Origin: Thiomicrorhabdus marina
Lineage (GTDB): Bacteria; Pseudomonadota; Gammaproteobacteria; Thiomicrospirales; Thiomicrospiraceae
Direction of reading: 5' to 3'
NCBI RefSeq assembly: GCF_017571465.1
Contig: NZ_JAGETV010000015.1
Coordinates: 1 to 59,072, forward strand
DNA: 59,072 nucleotides
A model generated the notes under the pieces. That model worked only from the letters and a program-made list of their open reading frames with translations. It made no database searches and was not told where the DNA came from. Position 1 is the stretch's first letter. Every line of letters starts with the position of its first letter. This document shows positions 1 through 9,971 of this stretch, one piece after another. The position numbers and the translations under genes are program-made.

Positions 1-194
1 ACAGGTGCGTATTCTAGGCATTTACAAAAACTTCGCAACCCTTTTTTTCACTTTTTTCGCAAAAATAACAAAAAAATTCAAAAACAGTGCCAACCTGTCC
101 CTTATACCCACAAACTCACACCTTATCCACAGGGTTTTCCACAAAACCAACCCATACGACCCCCTCACTCACACATTCCCTAACCCAGAAATGC
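1..194. other. Non-coding AT-rich segment with two DnaA boxes
   Basis: No convincing gene is seen here. A+T-rich runs at about 40-95 are followed by two same-orientation matches to the DnaA-box consensus TTWTNCACA: TTATCCACA at 123-131 and TTTTCCACA at 135-143. This could be the edge of a replication origin lying to the left, or a DnaA-regulated promoter. The window cuts the region off, so neither can be confirmed. Confidence 0.45.
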
Positions 195-224
195 AAAAAG
201 CCGCTTTCTTAATAGCGGCTTTTT
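195..224. terminator. Bidirectional rho-independent terminator after yhdP
   Basis: Perfect 11-bp inverted repeat AAAAAGCCGCT (195-205) and AGCGGCTTTTT (214-224), with a T-run on either strand. It lies 19 bases past the yhdP stop codon and can end the minus-strand maf-rng-yhdP transcript as well as any plus-strand transcript entering from the left. Confidence 0.85.
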
Positions 225-242
225 AATTTAAACAGGAATACT

Positions 243-3200
243 TTACTCGACAGCTTGGGGTACCAGTTCTATTTTGGGTTCTTTCCATGGACCATCAATC
301 TTATATCGGTAAGTAATCAGATTTTCATTTATATCCGGTAATACTTTCATTACGGTATAAACGGCTAAAGCAGCAATCGGATTTGCAACACCGGCCAAAG
401 CAGCAATCGTCGGCAAAGAAGACCCAACTGAAGGAGTCACATTAGCCTTCAGAGCAAATTCTTCTTTTTGCATATCAATAAGTCCCAACATCGCCACTTT
501 CACTGCCGGAGCATCTAAATCTAAATTAACCAACTGAAGCTTACTATTATTGAGAATAGCTTTACCCTTAATATCATCATATATAAGCCCTTCATTCGTC
601 ACATCATCCAAATTCAATTTTAAGCGACGCGCTAATGAATCGACACTTAATAAGCCTAGCAATCGAGCAACGCCAGGCTCAACATCCTCGACAACACCTT
701 CGTCCAATTTGAAATTAAGCCGTCCAAACAGACCATTTAAAGTAAAACATTCAAAACCGCCAAACCATGCAATTTCCGCATGAATGTCCGCCTGCTTAGA
801 AGTCACCCCCTTACTGACACCTAAGTATTTCATCAATTGCTGTAATTTTTTCGAGCTCACATCAATTTCGGCAGCACTCAGATTTCGATTCTGATCATAA
901 CGGTAATTTGCCGTGACTACACCCGCCCCTTGACTAAATTGTGCCGATACATCTTCGGTAGCATAGCCATATTCATTGGGCTCTAAACTGAAACGCACTA
1001 ACTCAAAAGGATAGCTATCAAATTGCACATTTCTCGCCAGAACATTCACTTCAGGGTATTTAGCTTCACGCTTATTAACCGCACAGATTAATTGATCATG
1101 AGCTTCCCCAGATTTATCAGACTTTAAAACGGCACGTTCAATTTGCACATTAAGCGCACCTTTCTCAGGAATAAATACACTTCCTTCCAATTCATTACTC
1201 TTTACCGACACTTTCAGATTCGATTCCAGCCGCTCAAGCTCAACTCGAGCATTAGTAAAAGATTGATTCTTGTAATTCAGGTTATCAATATTCAGATAAC
1301 TATTGTGCCAGTCAATATTAGAAAACGGGTTTTTGCCCTCTTCACTCGCTAAGCTATTCCACCACTGTAACCACGCTGCTGCACTTAACTGACCGAGATC
1401 ACCGTGAATATATGAACCAGAGTCACTCAATTTTGTTTTTGCCGAAACCTGTTTACCGACATAACCTTTTACACTAATGAATTTATCTTGCTCACTGCTG
1501 TAAACGACGTCAACTTTAGCAACATCAGGTTGAGATAAACTAACAGACAAACTCTCGCCGATCTGACCCGAAATACTCAAAGGCTTGTTTAAATCTTGAA
1601 CCGAAAACGGATAAGGCAATAGACTCTGTGCCTGTTGAACTTGTGCGCGTCCAGAGAAAGTCGTCACTAATTGATGCTTTTTAGTCGGGACAGAAAAAGT
1701 AAGTTGAAAAGGAAGCGGCTTGGCAAAATACTCTCTGCTTAAATCATGCTCACTTCCTTGCACGGTAAAGTTCATCTGTGCTTTTTTCAGGTCGGTAGCA
1801 ATATCTAGCACAGCAGGGTTGTCAAAAAGCAACGCTTTAACCTTATTAGCCTTCAAGGTCTTTTCCGTGAAGGATAAGTCACCATCTACCTTAGAAATTT
1901 CTGGCACCCCATCTAAAGCAACCTTTGCATCTTGTAGTCGAACGCTTCCAACAACGGTTTCTTCTTTACCTTTAAAACCACTTATCGGAATCCACACATC
2001 AGCAAGCGTCACTTTTGCATGCCCTGCATAAGCTTCATTTTGATGCATGTATTTATCTAGACCGACTTTTTTCGGCAACGGAGTTTGCGCAAGATAAGCC
2101 ACGGCCTGCGGAACAGATGCCATCACACTGGCCTGAACATTCAGGGCAATATCTTTTTTCGATAGATCCGAAAACTTGACCCGCGCTTTTGCCGGCGCAC
2201 TAACGCCCTGTAGATTAAGTTTTTCGCTATCAAAACTTAATTCGCAGTTTCGATATTCAAAATCAATGTCACTAGGCTCAATCTTTGGCCATGACTTATC
2301 AAACTTCAAGCTCGCTTTATCAACCGAGCCAACTACCGACAAACCACTTAACCAATTCGAATTATTTTCAGCTAAGGAGCCTTTAAAACTCACCTTGAAA
2401 TTAGGATTTTCTCCTGCGACGTTACTGTTAACCAACCAACGATTCAGCCCTTCGCCAAACATCCCATAAGGCAAATAAGCCAACACATCTTTCACCTTGC
2501 GTGCCTTGATATCGGCAAAAATGGATAGGCTTTCAGCCGAAACATCAAATGACTCCAGAGAAACTCTGAAACGATCCACCGAAAAATCCACCGGATCGAT
2601 ACTGAACCTCTGATCAGAGTAATTCAGAACAACCGTTTTCGGTAAACTGACTTTTACTGGTAGAGGATGAACCTTCGGCTCCAGAACCCAAATAGGCTCA
2701 TCCGCTTCAAGTAATAAAATATCACCCTGCTTAACTAAGGATAAATTTTGGGTTGCCACCCCCGGATAATCGGTTAAAGGAATTCCAAGACGAGCAAAAC
2801 GCGTACGTAAATTCGGTATCTCTAATGTCTGCCAATTTAATCTAAAGACGAAATCGGTCACATCCAGTTCAACCGCTTGATTCAGCAACTCTGCCAGATA
2901 GTCATTTTCAACAAACACCCTTAACATATCTTTAAAAGGCGAAATATCAAAACGATCCGCCAAAAGCTCTAACTCCTGCTGCGGATACAAACGTAACTGC
3001 ACCGGTGAAAGCGTTTTAACGAATTGATTATCCAATTGCACATTAACTAATTCAAAGTTGGCAATAGTGTTATCTAAATTTGCATCTAAACGCGGATTCC
3101 AACGTAGCTCAATGCCAACACTGTTCGGTAAAACTTCATCATCTTCTTGCCACTGCAACGCTTGGGCATTAATTTTTGCAACCGAGTCCGCTAGCTCGGC

Positions 3201-3995
3201 ATCTTGAAAACTTGTGTGCCAATCCAGCAACAGTTCACCGGCAGGAAGGATCTCCGCCCACTTAACCGGCAATAACTCAGCTAGACGATTTACTTGTAGC
3301 GGCTCATAAGAAACCAAATTAATCGAACCAAAATCCAAGCCGCCCCAAGAATTGGTTGAGAGGTTAATCCTTAGATTGAAACGCTCAAAATCCAAAACAT
3401 CGTGATAGCGCACACCAAATTCGGTAATCAAGTTGATTTGGCTCGCTTTAATTAAATCGAGATTATCGACCTGAACCGCTGTATCCGGCCCCATAAAGTC
3501 ATTAACGACCAAACCATCTATGGTAATTTTTTGCCAACAGCGGCGGGTAAAGTTTTGCGAACGCAGAAAATCAACAACGTCTCGGTAAGCGCTATTGAGC
3601 TGTGAAAGGTTAGAAAGTGACTCATTTGTTTCTTTGTCACTGAAGGATTCTTTGACTCTCAAGCTAACTTGTTGCGCATTCAGCTGCTCACCAAAACTGA
3701 TAACCGGAATCATTGGCGCAAAGATATTAATATCGCCGGACAGTTCTTCCGCCTGCAACTGAATATAGGGGTTATCGACTTCTAGACCGGACAGTTCAAA
3801 CTTCGCGCCCAGCCAAGTTTGCTCAAGCTCAATCGCGCTGACCTTAAACTGCCAACCGCTAAGATCGCTTAAGAATTGTAAAGATTGTTGCGGGTAGGAT
3901 TGCAAGCCGACAATCGCCAAGCGCATCAACAATAGATAGGCAATAAAAATCCCCAGAAGAATTTCTAGGAATAGATGTGTGCGCTTAATTAACAT
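243..3995 (-). CDS. yhdP: YhdP family AsmA-like envelope protein
   Basis: A 1250-residue protein with one N-terminal membrane segment (about residues 9-30) followed by a very long beta-rich periplasmic part, the layout of the YhdP/TamB/AsmA-like family. E. coli YhdP is of similar length and contributes to moving phospholipid to the outer membrane. The conserved C-terminal block (about 1080-1240) contains the GLLSVDSLARRL stretch typical of YhdP. It is the third gene of a minus-strand maf-rng-yhdP cluster, 21 bases after rng, an order shared by many gammaproteobacteria. The function is inferred from the family. Confidence 0.9.
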   Translation of the reverse strand: MLIKRTHLFLEILLGIFIAYLLLMRLAIVGLQSYPQQSLQFLSDLSGWQFKVSAIELEQTWLGAKFELSGLEVDNPYIQLQAEELSGDINIFAPMIPVISFGEQLNAQQVSLRVKESFSDKETNESLSNLSQLNSAYRDVVDFLRSQNFTRRCWQKITIDGLVVNDFMGPDTAVQVDNLDLIKASQINLITEFGVRYHDVLDFERFNLRINLSTNSWGGLDFGSINLVSYEPLQVNRLAELLPVKWAEILPAGELLLDWHTSFQDAELADSVAKINAQALQWQEDDEVLPNSVGIELRWNPRLDANLDNTIANFELVNVQLDNQFVKTLSPVQLRLYPQQELELLADRFDISPFKDMLRVFVENDYLAELLNQAVELDVTDFVFRLNWQTLEIPNLRTRFARLGIPLTDYPGVATQNLSLVKQGDILLLEADEPIWVLEPKVHPLPVKVSLPKTVVLNYSDQRFSIDPVDFSVDRFRVSLESFDVSAESLSIFADIKARKVKDVLAYLPYGMFGEGLNRWLVNSNVAGENPNFKVSFKGSLAENNSNWLSGLSVVGSVDKASLKFDKSWPKIEPSDIDFEYRNCELSFDSEKLNLQGVSAPAKARVKFSDLSKKDIALNVQASVMASVPQAVAYLAQTPLPKKVGLDKYMHQNEAYAGHAKVTLADVWIPISGFKGKEETVVGSVRLQDAKVALDGVPEISKVDGDLSFTEKTLKANKVKALLFDNPAVLDIATDLKKAQMNFTVQGSEHDLSREYFAKPLPFQLTFSVPTKKHQLVTTFSGRAQVQQAQSLLPYPFSVQDLNKPLSISGQIGESLSVSLSQPDVAKVDVVYSSEQDKFISVKGYVGKQVSAKTKLSDSGSYIHGDLGQLSAAAWLQWWNSLASEEGKNPFSNIDWHNSYLNIDNLNYKNQSFTNARVELERLESNLKVSVKSNELEGSVFIPEKGALNVQIERAVLKSDKSGEAHDQLICAVNKREAKYPEVNVLARNVQFDSYPFELVRFSLEPNEYGYATEDVSAQFSQGAGVVTANYRYDQNRNLSAAEIDVSSKKLQQLMKYLGVSKGVTSKQADIHAEIAWFGGFECFTLNGLFGRLNFKLDEGVVEDVEPGVARLLGLLSVDSLARRLKLNLDDVTNEGLIYDDIKGKAILNNSKLQLVNLDLDAPAVKVAMLGLIDMQKEEFALKANVTPSVGSSLPTIAALAGVANPIAALAVYTVMKVLPDINENLITYRYKIDGPWKEPKIELVPQAVE

Positions 3996-4016
3996 TCACA
4001 CCCCGCATAGAGATGG

Positions 4017-5486
4017 TTACATCATAACGACATCGTATTGCTCAGCAGCATAGGCACTCTCGGCTTGAAAGCGGATACTTTTATCCAAAAATGCCTCCAG
4101 CTCAGCAACACTATTCGACTCTTCATCCATAATACGCGAAACCACCGCCTCAGCGGCAATGACTCGATATTGTTTAGCTTCAAAAGAACGAGCCATACGC
4201 GTGATTTCACGGAAAATTTCATAAGAAACCGTTTCCGCAGTTTTGACCGAACCACGCCCATTACAAACCGGGCAAGGCTCACACAAAGTACGTTCCAAAC
4301 TCTCACGAGTACGTTTACGCGTCATCTCTACTAAGCCAAGACTGGAGATGCTACTAATCGTGGTTTTCACGCGATCTCGACTCAGCTCTTTTTCAAGTGT
4401 CGTCAAAACGTGTTTTTGATGGTTCTTATCTTCCATATCAATGAAATCAAGAATAATAATACCACCCAAATTACGTAACCGCAGTTGACGCGCAATCGCT
4501 TGGGTTGCTTCGAGATTGGTACGATAGATGGTTTCTTCCAGATTACGATGCCCGACGAAAGCGCCGGTATTGACATCAATCGTGGTCATCGCTTCGGTCT
4601 GATCAATAATCAGATAACCGCCGGACTTAAGATTAACGCGCTTATGTAAAGCCGCTTGAATCTCTTCCTCAATATTGTACAAATCGAAAATCGGGCGCTC
4701 GCCTTGATACAAACCAAGACGATCACTTAACTCCATCACGTAGGTATCGACAAAGCATTGCATTTTTTTGTGCGTCTCGCTGGAATCAACGCGGATTTTT
4801 TCAATACGTTCGATCGGAATATCACGCAAGATACGCAAATACAAAGGTAAGTCTTCATACAATAACGTCGGCTTACGAGTACTACGGGTTTTTTCTTGAA
4901 TGCCAGACCATAAACGTTGCAAATAAATCATATCGGCGCGCATTTCATGAAAATCCACGCCTTCCGCGACAGTACGAACAATAAAACCGCCTTCGGAATT
5001 TTCATACTCAGGAATCTGCTTGACCATTTCGCGCAAACGTTCGCGCTCGGTATTGGAATCGATTTTCTGAGAAACGCCTAGCGTCTTCTCGGTTGGCATA
5101 TAAACCAGCATACGTGACGGAATGGTGACCTGCATGGTCACGCGCGCGCCCTTGGTGCCAAGCGGGTCTTTTACCACCTGCACCATAATTTTTTGTCCGG
5201 CATGCAATAACTTAGCAATATCGTCGCATTCTTCATCATCCGAACCCACTGACTTATGGCACACATCAGATACATGCAGGAAAGCAGCGCGTTCTAAACC
5301 GATATTAACAAACGCCGCCTGCATTCCCGGAAGAACTCGGTCGACCTTGCCCATATAAATATTACCGACCAAACCACGCTTACTGGAACGCTCGACCCAA
5401 ACCTCTTGCAAAACCCCGTTTTCCACCCATGCAACACGGGTCTCATTCGGGGTCACGTTAACTAGAATTTTTTCTTCGTTATGCAT
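4017..5486 (-). CDS. rng: Ribonuclease G
   Basis: An endoribonuclease that processes the 16S rRNA 5' end and degrades some mRNAs in the cytoplasm. At 489 residues it matches E. coli RNase G in length. The N-terminus carries the S1 domain (about 38-120, with the stretch GNIYMGKVDRVLPGMQAAFV). The catalytic aspartates lie in TIDVNTGAFVG and in ILDFIDMED, and the zinc-link cysteines are in CEPCPVCNGRG near residue 410. RNase E's long C-terminal scaffold is absent, which separates it from rne. It lies between maf and yhdP on the same strand. Confidence 0.95.
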   Translation of the reverse strand: MHNEEKILVNVTPNETRVAWVENGVLQEVWVERSSKRGLVGNIYMGKVDRVLPGMQAAFVNIGLERAAFLHVSDVCHKSVGSDDEECDDIAKLLHAGQKIMVQVVKDPLGTKGARVTMQVTIPSRMLVYMPTEKTLGVSQKIDSNTERERLREMVKQIPEYENSEGGFIVRTVAEGVDFHEMRADMIYLQRLWSGIQEKTRSTRKPTLLYEDLPLYLRILRDIPIERIEKIRVDSSETHKKMQCFVDTYVMELSDRLGLYQGERPIFDLYNIEEEIQAALHKRVNLKSGGYLIIDQTEAMTTIDVNTGAFVGHRNLEETIYRTNLEATQAIARQLRLRNLGGIIILDFIDMEDKNHQKHVLTTLEKELSRDRVKTTISSISSLGLVEMTRKRTRESLERTLCEPCPVCNGRGSVKTAETVSYEIFREITRMARSFEAKQYRVIAAEAVVSRIMDEESNSVAELEAFLDKSIRFQAESAYAAEQYDVVMM

Positions 5487-5541
5487 GCAATTAGCCTTTA
5501 TTCAGAGTCATGCGGCAAATACTATTCTCTGACAATTATGA

Positions 5542-6129
5542 TTAAAATCTTAAGTGAAACCCGTTTTGCTTTAAAAGCTGGCTCAGTTCATACAGCGGCA
5601 ATCCCATAACGCCACTGTAGCTACCATTGATATTTTTGACCCATCTGGCAGCCTGCCCTTGAATCGCATAAGCACCGGCTTTGTCCATCGGCTCACCACT
5701 AGCGACATACGCAGTAATTTCGTCTTCCTCAATTTCGGCAAAATTGACTTCAGTAATATTAACTGAAGATTGCACCTTACCTTGATGCCAGACCGCAATA
5801 GACGAATATACCTGATGGCCTCGACCAGACAATTGACTTAGCATGGATTTAGCATGATTGGCATCGTTAGGTTTCCCCAGAATTTCGCCATCTAAAACCA
5901 AAGAGGTATCGCCGGCAATAATCCAATCATCGTCATTTACATCAATCTTGATGGCAGCGGCTTCTGCTTTGTGCTCCGCCATGCGCACAAGATAAGCTAG
6001 CGGTGCCTCATTGGCTTGCGGCGTTTCATCAATTTCAGCCAAAACAACGGTAAACTCAATGCCGAGTTGCTCCAGCAATTCGTGACGGCGCGGCGACGAT
6101 GAAGCCAAATAAACAGCACTGTTCTGCAT
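5542..6129 (-). CDS. maf: Maf family nucleotide pyrophosphatase
   Basis: Hydrolyses non-canonical or excess nucleoside triphosphates (dTTP/UTP in YhdE-type Maf proteins) to monophosphates. The N-terminal signature LASSSPRRHELLEQLG is the Maf P-loop-like motif, and the IIAGDTSLVL stretch holds the catalytic aspartate. I place the start at the ATG at 6129 (195 residues) because the next upstream in-frame candidate is a TTG with no better ribosome-binding site. It is first in the maf-rng-yhdP cluster, 55 bases before rng. Confidence 0.92.
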   Translation of the reverse strand: MQNSAVYLASSSPRRHELLEQLGIEFTVVLAEIDETPQANEAPLAYLVRMAEHKAEAAAIKIDVNDDDWIIAGDTSLVLDGEILGKPNDANHAKSMLSQLSGRGHQVYSSIAVWHQGKVQSSVNITEVNFAEIEEDEITAYVASGEPMDKAGAYAIQGQAARWVKNINGSYSGVMGLPLYELSQLLKQNGFHLRF

Positions 6130-6290
6130 GCAAGAAGTCAACTCACAGGTTTATGGTAGTGGAAAACGGTTTTGCTGCTCATTCTACAGTGAGATTAGGT
6201 AAAATGGGCAAATTCACCAAGAAGATTGGTCTAAACCAAAAACCGCCTGCAACCCCGCAGCCGAAGGTCTAATTAAATAAAGAGAAAATT

Positions 6291-6713
6291 ATGGATAAAG
6301 TCGTCACAGACCACAGCCCTGAAAATTTAACTGCACTGTTCCCTGGAACACAAGTGGTAGCGGAACTGCCATTTTTCAGCATTTTGGCAAAAGAAACCCG
6401 CGTACCGTGGTTGATTTTTATCCCTAAATACCCGCTTGAAAACATTAACTCAACGCTACTGCTTTACGGGCAAATTCATCGCTTAGTAGAAGAACTAAGA
6501 GAAACCAATGGCATGGGGCATTACAACTTAGCCAAAATTGGCAATAAAAACGAATGGCTACACCTACATTTAGTGTTCCGCAGCGAACACGACGAAGCTT
6601 GGCCTGATCCGGTTTGGTGTCGTGAACCATTAGAAGAAAACAAAGGCGCCGCAACCGGCTTAAGCAAAATGGTTAAGAGCGCACTACAACAGACTAGCGC
6701 TTCGGCAATGTAA
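6291..6713 (+). CDS. HIT-like domain protein
   Basis: A 140-residue protein resembling the histidine-triad superfamily: it has a HIT-like N-terminal half (LPFFSILAKETRVPWLIFIPK) and a WLHLHLVFR stretch where the HxHxH catalytic motif is expected. Only two of the motif histidines are clearly in register, so enzyme activity (nucleotide hydrolase or transferase) is uncertain. It stands 12 bases upstream of the flippase-like gene and may be co-transcribed with it. AGAG precedes the ATG. Confidence 0.7.
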   Translation: MDKVVTDHSPENLTALFPGTQVVAELPFFSILAKETRVPWLIFIPKYPLENINSTLLLYGQIHRLVEELRETNGMGHYNLAKIGNKNEWLHLHLVFRSEHDEAWPDPVWCREPLEENKGAATGLSKMVKSALQQTSASAM

Positions 6714-6724
6714 ATCGCAAATCA

Positions 6725-7618
6725 ATGCCACATCTAAAATGGATTATTTCGAGCAGCCTTCTGCTCGCACTTGCCGCGTTAGTCGAATACTTTATCGGCT
6801 GGCATACCGTGTTTGCACCTTGGCAAACGCTACCAACCGCTCAAGTCGCAATGGCCACAGCTTTACTCTTTATAACCTATGCAGTCCGTGCCGGACGCCT
6901 AATACATTACTTTCAGTTAACTCAAACTCGGCAGATGCTTGGTTGCGCACGACTGATGTTACTGCACAATTTCTGGAACAACCTACTACCAATGCGTTCC
7001 GGCGAAGCTAGTTTTCCTATTTTAATGAAAAGTCAGTTTCAGATTGGTTTGGAAAAATCCCTGCCGGCTCTTTTGTGGTTCCGCATCCTAGATCTGCATA
7101 CATTGCTACTTATTGCTCTGATTGCGCTCGCCAGCCTCTGGCTTAACACCTTACAAATACTGGCTGTAAGCACTGTATGGCTAGCGATACCCTTTATGCT
7201 TTATGCCTTACAAAAACCTTTACTTAAATTATTCTCGGCCGACCACAAACTCAACAATATAGCTCGTAAAATCATTGCCGGCCTTCCACAAAACCTATCG
7301 CAATTCGGCTGGAGCTGGCTGTGGACAATCGTTAACTGGACAATCAAATTACTGGTTCTTGCTTGGATTTTAAGCTGGTTTATCGACATCGACTATAACC
7401 TGGCGATTCTTGGTAGCGTAGGCGGCGAGTTAAGTAGCGTACTGCCTATTCACGGCATTGGTGGTTTCGGAACTTATGAAGCCGGAGTTTGGCTAGCATT
7501 GAGCCAACTCGAATTAACCGAAAACTCGGTCGTTAGCGCGGCGATAAATCTACATCTACTATTGCTTTCGAGCAGCATCCTTAGTGCCATATTTGCCAAA
7601 CTACTCCCCAAAAACTAG
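6725..7618 (+). CDS. UPF0104 / LPG-synthase-TM-like membrane protein (putative flippase-like)
   Basis: A 297-residue integral membrane protein with about seven or eight hydrophobic segments. It has the family hallmarks of the lysylphosphatidylglycerol-synthase transmembrane domain: an early arginine-rich loop (AVRAGRLIHYF), MRSGEASFPILMK, and the late IHGIGGFGTYEAGVW stretch. Family members are proposed lipid or polyprenyl-sugar flippase-like proteins. The next gene is a polyprenyl-phosphate glycosyltransferase, so a role in moving or using lipid-linked sugars is an inference from context. Confidence 0.8.
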   Translation: MPHLKWIISSSLLLALAALVEYFIGWHTVFAPWQTLPTAQVAMATALLFITYAVRAGRLIHYFQLTQTRQMLGCARLMLLHNFWNNLLPMRSGEASFPILMKSQFQIGLEKSLPALLWFRILDLHTLLLIALIALASLWLNTLQILAVSTVWLAIPFMLYALQKPLLKLFSADHKLNNIARKIIAGLPQNLSQFGWSWLWTIVNWTIKLLVLAWILSWFIDIDYNLAILGSVGGELSSVLPIHGIGGFGTYEAGVWLALSQLELTENSVVSAAINLHLLLLSSSILSAIFAKLLPKN

Positions 7619-7623
7619 TCGCC

Positions 7624-7665
7624 GCAATCCTTATGAGCAAAACTTAATAAGGATTGCGCTATAAT
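7624..7665 (+). promoter_or_regulatory. 11-bp hairpin followed by a -10-like TATAAT
   Basis: A perfect inverted repeat GCAATCCTTAT (7624-7634) and ATAAGGATTGC (7647-7657) starts six bases after the flippase-like gene. TATAAT (7660-7665) follows immediately, 70 bases before the glycosyltransferase start at 7735. No run of T follows, so it is not a classic terminator. It may be an operator or a promoter-proximal hairpin. No good -35 box is visible. Confidence 0.35.
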
Positions 7666-7734
7666 TCGAGCACAATCATTCTAAGTGCTATTGAAAGTTA
7701 AAAAGCACCGCTTACAGACAGTCAGGTAAAACTC

Positions 7735-8697
7735 ATGCAAAGCTATCATCTCTCTATTGTCATCCCAATGTATAACGAGCAAGAAAACGTCGAGCCAATG
7801 GTTTCCACGGTTTTTTCCGCACTCGAAAATTATGAACAGCCTTGGGAGCTGATTGTCGTAAACGATGGCAGTAGCGACCAGACCGCGGAATTTTTAACGA
7901 CGCAAGCCGAACAATTTGGCGAGGCACTTAAAGTCATTAACCTGCAAAGAAACTACGGTCAGACCGCCGCAATGCAGGCCGGAATTGACGCAGCAAGCGG
8001 CGAAGTTATCGCCACCTTAGACGGCGATTTGCAAAACGACCCGAAAGATATTCCTCGCATGGTTGAGCGCCTAGTTAACGAAGATTTAGATTTGGTTGCC
8101 GGCTGGCGAAAAGACCGCAAAGATGATTTGGTACTTCGTAAAATCCCATCACGCATTGCTAACCGACTGATTGGCAAAATGACCGGCGTCACCCTAAACG
8201 ACTATGGTTGTAGCTTAAAAATTTACCGTGCCAGCATTCTGAAAAGCATCACCCTTTATGGCGAAATGCACCGCTTTATTCCGGCCTGGATGGCAACCGA
8301 AACCCTACCGTCACGCATCAAAGAAGAAGTCGTTACTCACCACGCCCGCCAATTTGGCGAATCGAAATATGGCATTAGCCGAACCTTCCGCGTGATTATC
8401 GACTTATTGTTTGTCTTCTTCTTTATGAAATTCCGCGCTCGTCCATCACACTTCTTCGGACAAATAGGACTAGGATTTGGGGCTTTAGGAAGCCTAGGGC
8501 TAGCATACTTAGGCGTGATTAAACTGCTTGGCGAAGACATTGGAACCAGACCACTACTCATCATCAGCGTACTGTTAATGGTCATGTCCGTGCAATTCTT
8601 ACTCAGCGGAATACTCGCCGAGATGATTTCGAGAACCTACTACTCAGCTTCAGATAGAAAGCCTTATAGTATTCGCAATAAGAAAAATTTGAGCTAA
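7735..8697 (+). CDS. GT2 polyprenyl-phosphate glycosyltransferase (ArnC/GtrB/DPM1-like)
   Basis: Transfers a sugar from a nucleotide donor to undecaprenyl phosphate at the inner membrane face. The GT-A fold is visible: SIVIPMYNEQENVEPM at the start, the VVNDGSSDQT donor-site stretch, and the DGDLQND DxD motif near residue 97. Two C-terminal membrane helices (about 233-255 and 268-292) are typical of ArnC/GtrB/DPM1-type enzymes. At 320 residues it is of normal length. It precedes an O-antigen ligase gene, consistent with making a lipid-linked sugar for LPS decoration. The sugar is not determinable. Confidence 0.9.
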   Translation: MQSYHLSIVIPMYNEQENVEPMVSTVFSALENYEQPWELIVVNDGSSDQTAEFLTTQAEQFGEALKVINLQRNYGQTAAMQAGIDAASGEVIATLDGDLQNDPKDIPRMVERLVNEDLDLVAGWRKDRKDDLVLRKIPSRIANRLIGKMTGVTLNDYGCSLKIYRASILKSITLYGEMHRFIPAWMATETLPSRIKEEVVTHHARQFGESKYGISRTFRVIIDLLFVFFFMKFRARPSHFFGQIGLGFGALGSLGLAYLGVIKLLGEDIGTRPLLIISVLLMVMSVQFLLSGILAEMISRTYYSASDRKPYSIRNKKNLS

Positions 8698-8705
8698 TTC
8701 ATGCT

Positions 8706-9962
8706 ATGCACCTCAACTATTCTCAATCAAAGTTAAGAAGAATTTCAAAAACAACAGCTGAGTTGTTAATAATACCAGCATTCTTTTTTTTACCAATTCA
8801 GGCAGCACCAGTTAACACTTTACTGGTTCTCGCCATGCTCTTCTGGACTTTGTCAGGCAATTTATCACAGCAGTTAACTCAAGCCTTAAAGCATCCACTA
8901 AGTAAAGCATTTGTATTTTTTGCCTTTACTGCTTTTATCTCTTTGATCTGGACTGATAACTTAGAACAAGGGTTACACTTTTCGGAAAAATACCTTCCGT
9001 ATTTATTTTTTCCAGTCATTCTTTTATTAATTAATACTAAATTTCAAACACACTACCTTGCCGCATTTTTTCTAGGTATTGCACTTTCTGAAATTCTTTC
9101 TTATTCAATGTGGCTAGGAATAACGGACATGGGGAAAGCCCCAAACGACCCAAACTTGTGGGATCACACCGCCTTTATTGGCCACGTCCTCTACAGTCCA
9201 ATTGTTGCTTTTGCTGCGTACATGATGTTAAGCAGATTAATACTCGGGTGGAAGGAATTAAAAACGTGGCAGCGAATTAGCTTAGTACTTTTTTCCACGA
9301 CAATAATCATTAATCTATTCTTTACACATGGTAGAACGGGGATGGTTGCTTTATTAGGACTCTTATTTGTAGTGTTTTTACTCAGATTTCCAAAAGCAAA
9401 ATTCAAAGCAATCACGCTAAGCCTAGCTTTAACAACCGTAATTCCACTTATTGCATACAGTACACTAGACGATTTCAAACAACGTGTAGATATCGGAAAA
9501 GATGACATTACTCATCTATTTGAAAATAACAATGCAGAAACAAGTCTTGGCCATAGGCTAATCAGCTGGTATGCCAGTATTGAGATAATTAAAGAAAATC
9601 CCGTTTTGGGTGTTGGAATCGGGGACTTTGCAAAAGAGTACGAAAAAATAATGAGCACTCAAAATGTAAAATATTGGTCTACGAGCAATCCCCATAATCA
9701 GTACTTATTTACTTTTACTACAAGCGGAATCATTGGATTATTATCATTAGTTGGAATTTATCTAACTATTGGATACCTAACTTACCAAGACTATAAAACA
9801 ACTCCAAAAAATGAACTCAATCCTATTAAAGTTGGCTTACTTATTTTATTTTTAATTATCCCACTTGCCGAAAGCTATTTATGGCGTTCCAACACATCTT
9901 TATTACTAATCTTATTTTCTGCTTTTCTATTTAAAAAGCATTTTAATGAGAATAAAATTTAA
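8706..9962 (+). CDS. O-antigen ligase family protein (WaaL/Wzy-C)
   Basis: A 418-residue polytopic protein with about ten to twelve membrane segments and a large periplasmic loop (about 240-340). The loop and flank carry family landmarks: FFTHGRTGMVAL, GHRLISWYASIEIIKENPVLGVGIGDF, and HNQYLFTFTTSGIIGLL. This is the PF04932 pattern shared by O-antigen ligases and Wzy polymerases, which transfer or polymerise lipid-linked polysaccharide at the periplasmic face. It starts 8 bases after the glycosyltransferase gene. The coding sequence is clearly AT-richer than the flanking genes upstream. Confidence 0.85.
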   Translation: MHLNYSQSKLRRISKTTAELLIIPAFFFLPIQAAPVNTLLVLAMLFWTLSGNLSQQLTQALKHPLSKAFVFFAFTAFISLIWTDNLEQGLHFSEKYLPYLFFPVILLLINTKFQTHYLAAFFLGIALSEILSYSMWLGITDMGKAPNDPNLWDHTAFIGHVLYSPIVAFAAYMMLSRLILGWKELKTWQRISLVLFSTTIIINLFFTHGRTGMVALLGLLFVVFLLRFPKAKFKAITLSLALTTVIPLIAYSTLDDFKQRVDIGKDDITHLFENNNAETSLGHRLISWYASIEIIKENPVLGVGIGDFAKEYEKIMSTQNVKYWSTSNPHNQYLFTFTTSGIIGLLSLVGIYLTIGYLTYQDYKTTPKNELNPIKVGLLILFLIIPLAESYLWRSNTSLLLILFSAFLFKKHFNENKI

Positions 9963-9971
9963 GCATTTTTT

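Noticed and set aside
5-226. 73-residue reading frame at the left edge
   Set aside because: It consists of AT-rich low-complexity codons, runs through the DnaA boxes and the terminator hairpin, and has no start signal.
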